Assembly (NCBI RefSeq): GCF_000328475.2 | Contig: NC_026478.1 | Location: forward strand, 1,302,001-1,366,000 | From: Mycosarcoma maydis | Taxonomy: Eukaryota; Basidiomycota; Ustilaginomycetes; Ustilaginales | DNA length: 64,000 bases | Direction: 5' to 3' | Part shown: in pieces, positions 11,801 to 19,036 of the stretch | Numbering within the stretch: position 1 is the stretch's first letter | Layout: every line of letters starts with the position of its first letter | Program-made: the position numbers and the translations under genes | The notes under the pieces: model-generated | The model's database searches: none | The model's input: only the letters and a program-made list of their open reading frames with translations | Told to the model about the DNA's origin: nothing

Positions 11801-11931
11801 CTTCGACCAGTGGTTCTCGCCTGACGTTGCCGCTAGCTGGACTGCAGGAGAGTGAAGCTGAGCCACGTTTGGACGAGGAAGAAGGACTGCCCGCGTATCA
11901 GCCACTCGACCCTGGATCGCGAAGCCGATGA
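8893..11931 (+). CDS. Fused PIL1/LSP1 eisosome BAR domain + prephenate dehydratase
   Basis: One uninterrupted frame of 1012 residues carries two unrelated modules. Residues about 45-270 match the Pil1/Lsp1 eisosome BAR family (TRQFHLLSQAFKSFNIDHEA, DVTDRLAYVWHELGQLE, FDSLIELGEKMALVARYGK), which scaffolds plasma-membrane furrows. A Pro/Ser/Ala-rich linker follows to about 490. Residues about 493-727 are a prephenate dehydratase domain with its hallmark motifs GPTGTYSHQAA, PIENSTFGPV, ESTAAAA and the TRF motif (NRTRFLIL); this enzyme makes phenylpyruvate for phenylalanine synthesis. A degenerate ACT-like region follows (to about 880), without a clear ESRP motif. The tail (ERERKETEARQEAAEVQRHAAQ, ending EEGLPAYQPLD) looks like the charged tail of a Pil1-type protein. 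Start is ATG 8893; upstream the frame is reached only through TTG. Internal splicing could separate the parts. Confidence 0.85.
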   Translation: MASFFQKARERAEAAAQQLQAHHAASSATKINDTSASANVTASGAGSASSFTYTGSVPHLFRQGLASVDPRYESTRQFHLLSQAFKSFNIDHEAAGREARGLAKATFVWGQHHLPEKRDDSVGDEMLADVTDRLAYVWHELGQLETAHSQRSEQARGRLKSFEKAEMELGQRRAHRSKLRKELHALVPERAIAAGSSRVQDLETRLEQLINDDQADEEYLSRTKRQSVKEGYAAMFDSLIELGEKMALVARYGKLLTTLMPIEKSPFPGTVKQRGDNIPLWEGASKTADVRAALASALSSFRPDLSLPILPADSALAATSSLGRTDTVSYAVSHQSELQADYTAPVVSPAAAPLAQLSSPRSPGLSPDRSDMVQLANPTSQHSGSGSAQKLNLSPSALPVPLLPPRPQRSPSATTVDTLRSPAADPFADSAAAAAPSSSISAAQTEEALPPPGPPGPTVAETGVVPSGPGGPKSGTLQPRRSSASQRSVSISAGAVAYLGPTGTYSHQAALKVFGATGTNLIPMQSITGAIDFVRRGTPGNAKIAIVPIENSTFGPVRDTLDNLLGISNGDRHAFKPADGAQLHVVGEACLSVDHALLCGPKTYHHLLQLQGDTDPNAPIRDDTLSNITNVISHEQALGQCSHYLTRYMPQAKKRAVESTAAAAITALEFEAGTAPGRTSTSIDHAHESLGFSSNSLVAAVGAEVAVTAVGVRVLRSRIQDVKDNRTRFLILASEPLEALLSINALPLTISRLYSASSAARKTGRSLLSVSDTLVSDLAAEADNYSSSDSSVLDRLVAQLAKLNDVSVRKLDRRTASTSEAFAASGSSVWRSSYLVELQYAGASAAVAEDKIRRLVAELSIGSSATRLLGDTAPVKHLGSWLVDATMLRGESTDNAGGQAAQSVLTAGPSGSHLSQSTLPGSLQLTERERKETEARQEAAEVQRHAAQARLSRQQQQADLYRVEAQPSGSSTSGSRLTLPLAGLQESEAEPRLDEEEGLPAYQPLDPGSRSR

Positions 11932-11985
11932 TCATGCGCTGTGTTGTGCTCTAACATGATGCCGACTCAGATTGTAATTTGCACC

Positions 11986-12006
11986 ACTCGTGACTCATGA
12001 CTCTCT
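11986..12006. repeat. Intergenic heptamer array (ACTCGTG form)
   Basis: Three consecutive 7-bp units read ACTCGTG, ACTCATG and ACTCTCT. They show the sister form of the ATTCGTG family with C in place of the second base. Confidence 0.7.
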
Positions 12007-12213
12007 GCTTGATTGGCCCCTACGTAGGTCAAGCAAGGCGATAACGTGAAGCATCTTGTCGTCGGCGGACCGATGTGAACGCCGCCTCTGGCTGAGCAGG
12101 CGCTGTCGATGGCAGTGCATCGTGAACAGGGGCCTGAGACAGCAGCGTGCATTTGACAGGCACCATGCGGCAGAAAGCACGCCAAGAGAATAGGGGCTTC
12201 TCGTGTCTGATGA

Positions 12214-12255
12214 AATCGTGAATCGTGAATCACGAATCATGAATCACGAATCACC
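12214..12255. repeat. Six-unit heptamer array (AATCGTG/AATCACG)
   Basis: Exactly six back-to-back 7-bp units fill 42 bp: AATCGTG twice, AATCACG, AATCATG, AATCACG and AATCACC. This is the longest and cleanest array of the family in the window. It lies about 730 bp upstream of the chitin synthase start. Confidence 0.9.
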
Positions 12256-12982
12256 GAACCTGAACTTTTTCTGGCTGCCATCTTTTGTTATGTCTCCAGC
12301 CAGACAGGAAGTCGTGAATGACCACGGACGCGTCGAGAGGCCGAGGCGTGAGAACTTTCAGGGTCCGGCTGTGCTGTATGCTATGCTATTGTTTTTTTGT
12401 TTTTTTTTGTTTGTGAGTACAGTCACGAGTGAGTGTGAGTGCACTGACCTGCATGACCCCCGCCGTTGCTCACAGCCAGGTGTGAGAGAAAAGGGGCAGC
12501 AGAGGCGTAGAGTGGATAGATAATCTAAGTCCAACACTCCCGACTCACGACTTGTGTCTTTTTCCTTTTTCCGCACAGCACCGGTTTGCAGAACACAGCC
12601 AGGCTGACTCGTGAATCACGCATGGTAAAGTGAATCTGGTACCGTGCTTGCCTCCGGCTGCTTTCGAGGCGGCTCGTTTCATTCACTTTGCAGCCTGGTC
12701 TCGTCTTGATCTTCTGACCGCGATCAGCTCAGCGTCGTCCGGATTGCACCCTCTTTTCTTCAGTAGCAGCATCTTCCTTTCTGTTAATACAGTCCCACCA
12801 ACCACGTCTTGCCCTGTCCATCTATCTTCCTACACCAGGAAGGCTTGCTTCATCGGTACGATCGGGTCGTTCAAGACAACGAGACCAAGGACCGTTTTCA
12901 TTGGAATCGGCACTTAAATCACAAACCCAATCGCCTTCTCTAGACCCCACTTCGATCATCGCAGCGCATTTCGATTCACAAC

Positions 12983-15811
12983 ATGCCACCTCGCTACCCA
13001 TTTGGAGGTGGGGCTCAGTCCGATGAAGCTCATCACCAGCCGTTGGAGAGGCGTACGACGGCAGAGGCGCAAGGTAACTCATTCACGCATGGCCACACCG
13101 CTTATCCAACGTATGACATGGGCGCAGAACCGCATTCACCACCTCACGTCTCTTATGATCCATACTTGCCTCCTTCCACATCAGGCGATCATTCGGGCTA
13201 CGAAATGCCTTCTGCCAACTACAACGACCATCATCGTTCTTCATACCCTCAGGCTATCCATAGCCCGCCTCGCATGACGAATCCCTACGCCAACTCGCAG
13301 CCTCGACAAGGCAGTGCGGATCCTTTCGATGAGCATGACGGTGATGTGCCCCTCTTGCCAAGAGGCGGCAACTATGCATATGCGCCCGCCTCGCACTTTG
13401 ACGAGCACGGCAACCATGTCGGCCCTGTCGACAAGTATGCCGATGGAGATGACGATGTGATGGACGAAGACGCTGTCAACGGCCAGGCGAGAGGCCGACT
13501 GCTCCACACGCAAGTTCCCCACGATGACGATTACATGCCCGGTGGCTTCGATCCCAACGTGCTCGAAAATGGCCAGGCTGGAGGTGTGCGCTTCGGCAAG
13601 ATCCCACAACGTGTGCCAAGACGATACAAGACGCTCAAGAGGGTTGAACTTTACCATGGCAACCTCGTCCTCGATTGTCCCGTCCCCTCCAAGCTGCTTG
13701 ACAAGCTCAACGACCGAGAGTCCCGAGAATTCACCCATATGCGATACACTGCTGCCACTTGCGACCCCGACGAGTTCAAAACCGAGCGTTACACATTGCG
13801 ACAGGTTCTCTTTGACCCTCCTCGTCGCACAGAGCTGTTTATAGTTCTCACCATGTATAACGAGGACGAAGAGCTTTTCACGCGCACCATGCACGGAGTC
13901 ATGACCAACATCGCCCATCTTTGTACTCGAGAGCGCTCCAAGACCTGGGGCAAGGAAGGCTGGAAGAAAGTCGTCGTCTGCATCGTCTCGGACGGCCGTC
14001 TCAAGATCAACTCGCGCACCTTGGCGTGCCTTGCTGCGATGGGAGTGTACCAGGAGGGCGTGGGCAAGAACGTCGTCAATGGCAAACCCGTCACTGCTCA
14101 CATCTACGAATACACAGCTCAGCTCTCGATCGATCCTAGCATGCACTTCAAGGGTCGCGAAAAGGGCATCATGCCCGTCCAAATTCTCTTCTGCCTCAAG
14201 GAGCGCAACCAGAAGAAGATCAACTCGCACCGTTGGTTCTTCAACGCTTTCGGCCAGATCTTGCAGCCCAACATCTGCGTACTGCTCGATGTAGGAACCA
14301 TGCCAAGACCTCGCTCCATTTACCATCTCTGGAAAGCCTTTGACATCAACTCCAACGTCGGCGGTGCCTGTGGTGAGATTGTCGCACTCAAGGGCAAATT
14401 TTGGGGCGCACTGCTCAATCCACTCGTCGCGGCGCAAAATTTCGAGTACAAGATGTCCAACATTCTCGACAAGCCGCTCGAGTCGGTCTTTGGCTACATC
14501 ACGGTGCTTCCAGGTGCCTTCTCCGCGTACCGCTACATTGCGTTACAAAACGATGCTCACGGTCAAGGGCCCTTGTGCTCGTACTTTAAGGGTGAAACAT
14601 TACACGGTGGCCAGTCGGACGCAGACGTCTTTACGTCGAACATGTATCTTGCCGAGGATCGCATCTTGTGTTGGGAGCTAGTGTCGAAGCGAGACAGCGC
14701 CTGGATCTTGCATTATGTCAAGTCTGCCCAAGCAGTCACGGATGTGCCCGACCAAGTTCCCGAACTGATCTCGCAACGCCGTCGTTGGCTTAACGGATCC
14801 TTCTTTGCCGGCATCCACTCGATCATCAAGTTTGGCTACATCTACCGCTCTTCGCATTCCTTCGGCCGCAAGTTCGCTCTGCACATCGAGATTATTTATC
14901 AGACGATCCAACTCATCTTTTCGTGGTTTGGTATGGCCAACTTCTTTATCGCCTTTTTCATTCTCACTAGTGCCATGAGCGACAAAATCCATGCGCTCAA
15001 GGTTCCTAATCTGGTCCTCTCCTACATCTATGTTGCCTTTATCATCTTCTGCTTCCTGCTTTCTATGGGTAATCGACCTGCGGGAAGTAAAGCTGGATAC
15101 ACGCTAGCTATGGTGGTGTTTGCGCTCCTAACGGTCTACATGACGGGCGCTGCAATCTACTTGGCGGTCGATTCGATTCTCAACGCCACCGGTCCCAATG
15201 GCGGTGGAACCGATGCGCTTGTTTCGAACCGTACGTTTGTCAACATTGTCATTTCGCTTGCGGCCACATTCGGTATCTGGTTGATCGCGAGTATCATGTT
15301 TCTCGAACCGATGCACATGGTCACTTCGATTGTTCAGTACCTGCTCATGGCTCCCACCTTCGTCAACGTGATCAGCATCTACGCCTTTGCCAACATCAAT
15401 GACATTTCGTGGGGAACGAAAGGATCGGATAAAGTCATGACGGATTTGGGAGTCGTCGGAGGCTCTGGCAACAACCAGGTCGAAGTTGCCATTCCGACCG
15501 AGTCCAAGGACATTAACGACGCTTATGACGATGCGATCCATGTTCTGAGCAACAAGGCGCCCAAAGCCGGGCCTGGCCCTGTCGATAAGGAACAGAAGCA
15601 GAAGGACTACTACGCTACTGTGCGTACCAATGTGGTACTCTGCTGGAGTTTGAGCAATGCCGCTCTCGTCGTGGGCATTCTGAATATCAGTTCGATTGGC
15701 ACAAGGACCATCTACATGGGATTCCTCTTGTATTCCGTCGCAGGCTTAGCGCTGTTCAGGATGATGGGTTCCACAATCTACCTGATTAAGCGGCTTTTCT
15801 CTGGAGAATAG
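12983..15811 (+). CDS. Chitin synthase, division 1 (class I-III type), first copy
   Basis: The 942-residue membrane enzyme polymerises UDP-GlcNAc into chitin at the plasma membrane. Residues 1-205 are a Pro/His/Tyr-rich cytoplasmic tail. The chitin synthase N-domain follows ([23 protein letters not shown]), then the catalytic region with [32 protein letters not shown] (near residue 555) and the signature [11 protein letters not shown] (near 599). Several transmembrane helices and a final hydrophobic pair complete the division-1 layout. U. maydis chs3 and chs4 are, as I recall, neighbours of this type, but I cannot assign the number. A second, similar enzyme lies 39 kb away at 55041-58130 on the other strand. 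Start ATG 12983 is the first in frame. Confidence 0.95.
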   Translation: MPPRYPFGGGAQSDEAHHQPLERRTTAEAQGNSFTHGHTAYPTYDMGAEPHSPPHVSYDPYLPPSTSGDHSGYEMPSANYNDHHRSSYPQAIHSPPRMTNPYANSQPRQGSADPFDEHDGDVPLLPRGGNYAYAPASHFDEHGNHVGPVDKYADGDDDVMDEDAVNGQARGRLLHTQVPHDDDYMPGGFDPNVLENGQAGGVRFGKIPQRVPRRYKTLKRVELYHGNLVLDCPVPSKLLDKLNDRESREFTHMRYTAATCDPDEFKTERYTLRQVLFDPPRRTELFIVLTMYNEDEELFTRTMHGVMTNIAHLCTRERSKTWGKEGWKKVVVCIVSDGRLKINSRTLACLAAMGVYQEGVGKNVVNGKPVTAHIYEYTAQLSIDPSMHFKGREKGIMPVQILFCLKERNQKKINSHRWFFNAFGQILQPNICVLLDVGTMPRPRSIYHLWKAFDINSNVGGACGEIVALKGKFWGALLNPLVAAQNFEYKMSNILDKPLESVFGYITVLPGAFSAYRYIALQNDAHGQGPLCSYFKGETLHGGQSDADVFTSNMYLAEDRILCWELVSKRDSAWILHYVKSAQAVTDVPDQVPELISQRRRWLNGSFFAGIHSIIKFGYIYRSSHSFGRKFALHIEIIYQTIQLIFSWFGMANFFIAFFILTSAMSDKIHALKVPNLVLSYIYVAFIIFCFLLSMGNRPAGSKAGYTLAMVVFALLTVYMTGAAIYLAVDSILNATGPNGGGTDALVSNRTFVNIVISLAATFGIWLIASIMFLEPMHMVTSIVQYLLMAPTFVNVISIYAFANINDISWGTKGSDKVMTDLGVVGGSGNNQVEVAIPTESKDINDAYDDAIHVLSNKAPKAGPGPVDKEQKQKDYYATVRTNVVLCWSLSNAALVVGILNISSIGTRTIYMGFLLYSVAGLALFRMMGSTIYLIKRLFSGE

Positions 15812-16479
15812 AACAGTCTCGCTACACTTTTTACGTTATAATCTCACCTACTTTAATGCAGCTATGAGATAAATCTTGAGCTGGTGGAGATGTCTTTGAT
15901 TGCTCACGATTGCATTTGTTTGTGGTTCAATGATGGCTAATGCCGAGAGCTTCATCTTTGAGCTGTACCTGGAAGCACGATGGCGCAAGAATCACTCGTG
16001 GCCGTAATCGTGAATCATGAACCACGAATCGTCAGGATTTTGCGGCGGGAAACACTCACGACTTTTTTCCTCCACTTGTGAAAAGTCCCAGAAAAAAGTG
16101 AAGAAAGAAAAAAAGAAAAGTTTGGCAGTCAAGAAAACAAATCCTAACTTACAGTACGTCCTGGCTTCGAGGCCAAGATGTGCTACAGCCGATCTACTCA
16201 CGACCGTGGGGCAGCAATCACGAATTTGGCGAGTTTGGGTCGGCAGTGACGAGTGTCGTGCATCAAGTCATCCACGATCATTCGCGCATCTGGTTCGTAA
16301 CCGATCGACCAGACGCCACTTCTCTCGTCCACGACATACGAACCAACCGAGCATTGGTGCTGCGCGAAGTTCGTCCGCCTCGCCTTGATTGCCGCGCGCG
16401 AGTGCTGCGATGGTCAACTAAGATCTCGAGGTACTATTCCGACCATCTTCCGGAGACACGCTGGAAGCAAGACGCCACA
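15812..16479. other. Intergenic region with heptamer array and open leader
   Basis: The 668-bp spacer between chitin synthase and the AIR-type gene contains a four-unit heptamer array at 16006-16033. The AIR frame is open without an ATG from 16180 on, so that part is either 5' leader or part of an unseen upstream exon. Confidence 0.5.
16006..16033. repeat. Four-unit heptamer array
   Basis: Four consecutive units read AATCGTG, AATCATG, AACCACG and AATCGTC. They lie between the 3' end of the chitin synthase gene and the AIR-type gene. Confidence 0.8.
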
Positions 16480-18669
16480 ATGAACCGCACACATGTGGCT
16501 GCTGTAGCTCAGCATGCGGTGATCTCTACCGTAGATCAGTCAGCAACATCCACCGACCCTCCATCTCGCGCATCGTCACGCGGCTCAACGCGCTCCTCGA
16601 GAGGTAAGCCCAAAGCGGCTTCCACAAGTCGAGCTGGCGGCTCGAATAGACACGTCAATGGAGCACCCGAGGACGCTGTCGTTGTTTCCGATGAGCTGGA
16701 AGACAAAGATCAATTTTTAGATGACTCACAACGAGCTGCGCACTTGGAGGACGACAGAGAGCAAGATGCGCGCTCATACACCATGCAAGAGGCTGACGAG
16801 ATGAGCTTTATCATCGACACGGCTGGCGATATGGATGTTGATCGAGAAATTGCTCTGGAAGACCAAGCCAGGGCTGATCAAGCAGATACGCACGTGGAAG
16901 CAGGCCTGCTGCTTCCGAGCCACGTCAACGTCATCCCACAAAGCAGCAGCGACCCGGTTACCCAGCCCGGAGTTAGCTCTTCGGACCCATCACGACACGT
17001 GATCTCTGACGTGCCTGAAGACGAAGACCTGGAAGGCGATATAGGCGATTTCGAGCAACTTGATATGGACCCGTCTACTGCCAACCGATACTACGGCGCC
17101 GAGGAGAAAGCCGAACGAAGAGCAAAAGAACAGTGCCTTGCCTGCGGTGAGCTCGGCCATGATCGACGACACTGCCCGCATCAACATTGCCTTGCATGTG
17201 GTGCTATGGACGACCATCCTACACGCTTCTGTCCAATGTCGACGAGCTGCTTCCGTTGTGGTGGAATGGGTCACCAGACACGCACGTGTCCGAAACCCAG
17301 AAGAGCACCTCGAAGCGAAGAATGCCAACGTTGCGGGTCTTTTACTCATGTCAACGCACTATGCCCTACCTTGTGGAGGGTGTATAGCTACACCACGTCG
17401 GACCACGTCGATCGTCATCGAGCAAAGGTATTCTTGAAGCTGCAAGGCTCTTCGAAAGCTCGTGATCCGAGGCGCGATTTGGAGCCGGATCCGGAAGAGC
17501 TTTCGGATTCCGAGGACGAGTTTATCAAAGCGGGCGAACCAGAGCTGCCCACGGGCTCATCATCGTCTTGGTCGCAGTTCGACCCGGCGACGCGTTGGTG
17601 TTACAATTGCTCGACTTCAGGCAATCACTGGGGAGACGACTGCCCGGAACCACGATGTAATCCTACACGAGGCACGGGAGAACCATCGGCGTTTTCGGAA
17701 TTCGTCTCGCGCCTAGGACCTTTTTCTAAGCTCTTACCTGGAGCTCCGCCATTAGCAGGCTTTCAAATGCCATCATCGCAGTTCACTTTTAACGTTGGAA
17801 ACAGCGCTACGATGCATGTTGCTGCTGATGCTCTACCGAGTTCGTCGGGTCGAAGCACGCCGAATGGTATCAACAAACGACATGCTATCGGGCGTCACGT
17901 CTTGTCCTCGCCCAATTCGAGTCGCACTGCCTCACCCGTTCCCAACATAGTGAGCTTCGGCCGTACCAAAGCCGTCGCCGTTGAAGGCGGATTGCTCACG
18001 CGCAAAGAGGCGAAAAAGAACAAAACACCTCTCCCGGAAAATCTGTTCAAAGAATGGATCCGAGATCGACACGACTATCCCGAGCACGCACATGAGATTC
18101 GTAGCGCTCTGGAAGAGCGTGCTGATCTGCAAGCAAAAGGTCTCGACACAACCAAGGTGCGCACAACAAAAGAGATCGTCGGCGATGCGGCCAAGCGTAC
18201 AGGCCGGCGCCAAGAGCGAGCGAGTACAAACCGCAACAGTGACGCTTCCAGCGATCCGGCAGCAGCCAGGGAGAGCGAGGACGATTTCAGAGACGATTTC
18301 AGCACCGATTCCAGCCATTCTCAACTCAACCGCCAACGCAAGAAAAAGAGGAGAGCAGACGGGAAAAATGCTCGCGCTTCTCACAAGTCCAAGAAGGACA
18401 CCGTACATACAGGATGGGCGCACACCGGCGATGGACCAGGCAACTCTGGTAAGAAGGAATCCAAACGTGCAAGGTTCTCGAACAAGCGCCAGGAAGATAG
18501 GGGTGGCAATCCGGGCGAAAGAAGAGGCGGCGGCAGCGGTAGCGGTGGCCGAGGGAAGACGACCAGAAGAGGCGGAAGCGCTCGAGCACAAGCTAACAGC
18601 AGCACCGGTGCACGTGGCGGCGGCAAAGTCAGGGGTGGTGGCAGCAAGTATCGCGGCAGCTACTTCTAG
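16480..18669 (+). CDS. AIR2: Zinc-knuckle RNA-binding protein, AIR1/AIR2 type (TRAMP subunit)
   Basis: The 729-residue protein holds five CCHC-type knuckles: CLACGELGHDRRHC, CLACGAMDDHPTRFC, CFRCGGMGHQTRTC, CQRCGSFTHVNALC and, after a spacer, CYNCSTSGNHWGDDC. Five knuckles with the last set apart is the arrangement of Air1/Air2, which recruit RNA to the Trf4-Mtr4 TRAMP complex for oligoadenylation and exosome decay in the nucleus. The N-terminus is acidic and Ser-rich; the C-terminus ends in a Gly/Arg-rich basic stretch likely to contact RNA. It is about twice the length of yeast Air1. The start is the first in-frame ATG at 16480; 100 upstream codons are open but begin with GTG. Yeast symbols are used by analogy. 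Confidence 0.8.
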   Translation: MNRTHVAAVAQHAVISTVDQSATSTDPPSRASSRGSTRSSRGKPKAASTSRAGGSNRHVNGAPEDAVVVSDELEDKDQFLDDSQRAAHLEDDREQDARSYTMQEADEMSFIIDTAGDMDVDREIALEDQARADQADTHVEAGLLLPSHVNVIPQSSSDPVTQPGVSSSDPSRHVISDVPEDEDLEGDIGDFEQLDMDPSTANRYYGAEEKAERRAKEQCLACGELGHDRRHCPHQHCLACGAMDDHPTRFCPMSTSCFRCGGMGHQTRTCPKPRRAPRSEECQRCGSFTHVNALCPTLWRVYSYTTSDHVDRHRAKVFLKLQGSSKARDPRRDLEPDPEELSDSEDEFIKAGEPELPTGSSSSWSQFDPATRWCYNCSTSGNHWGDDCPEPRCNPTRGTGEPSAFSEFVSRLGPFSKLLPGAPPLAGFQMPSSQFTFNVGNSATMHVAADALPSSSGRSTPNGINKRHAIGRHVLSSPNSSRTASPVPNIVSFGRTKAVAVEGGLLTRKEAKKNKTPLPENLFKEWIRDRHDYPEHAHEIRSALEERADLQAKGLDTTKVRTTKEIVGDAAKRTGRRQERASTNRNSDASSDPAAARESEDDFRDDFSTDSSHSQLNRQRKKKRRADGKNARASHKSKKDTVHTGWAHTGDGPGNSGKKESKRARFSNKRQEDRGGNPGERRGGGSGSGGRGKTTRRGGSARAQANSSTGARGGGKVRGGGSKYRGSYF

Positions 18670-19036
18670 CCCGCCAGCCTCTTTCACTAAGCGCTCATGG
18701 ACAACACCACTGCGCGACCACATCCGAACAATTCGCGATTCACGATTGTCAGCTTGGCACACTTGTCTCATTGAGATCGTGCTTCATTTACACACCTCAC
18801 GCCACAGAGCGACTGATGTGTAAAATTCATCTTTGCGAGCTACACCGGATCTGACGGCGATGCACGATAGCATGTCTGCTTTGATTTGACTGTGATGCTT
18901 GGATTGGAGCACGAGCGCGCGTCTGAGATGGTAGCTGCGTAACACCTGACTGATCCGCTCACGACTCGTGGCTGAGCACGTTTGCAAGGGACAGACGGGC
19001 GAAAAGCAGGATCGTGGAAGCCTGTAGAGCGCGCGC
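18670..19036. other. Convergent intergenic region
   Basis: About 370 bp separate the AIR-type gene and the arrestin gene, which converge. One repeat unit pair lies near 18731-18750 (ATTCGCG then ATTCACG). No gene is seen; it should hold both 3' ends. Confidence 0.5.

Larger units (their letters stand above)
11932..12982. other. Intergenic region upstream of chitin synthase
   Basis: This 1.05 kb spacer holds two clear repeat arrays (11986-12006 and 12214-12255), a T-rich tract near 12390-12410 and several single heptamers. It probably contains the chitin synthase promoter. I see no gene in it. Confidence 0.55.

Noticed and set aside
12214..12255. CRISPR-like short repeats
   Set aside because: Units are 7 bp and contiguous with no spacers, and the genome is fungal.
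13241..14437. 398-codon minus-strand frame inside the first chitin synthase
   Set aside because: It is an antisense shadow of a strongly conserved gene, with no domain of its own.
17932..18823. Overlapping frames on both strands inside the AIR-type gene
   Set aside because: They are alternative-frame shadows of the Gly/Arg-rich tail, without ATG context or motifs.
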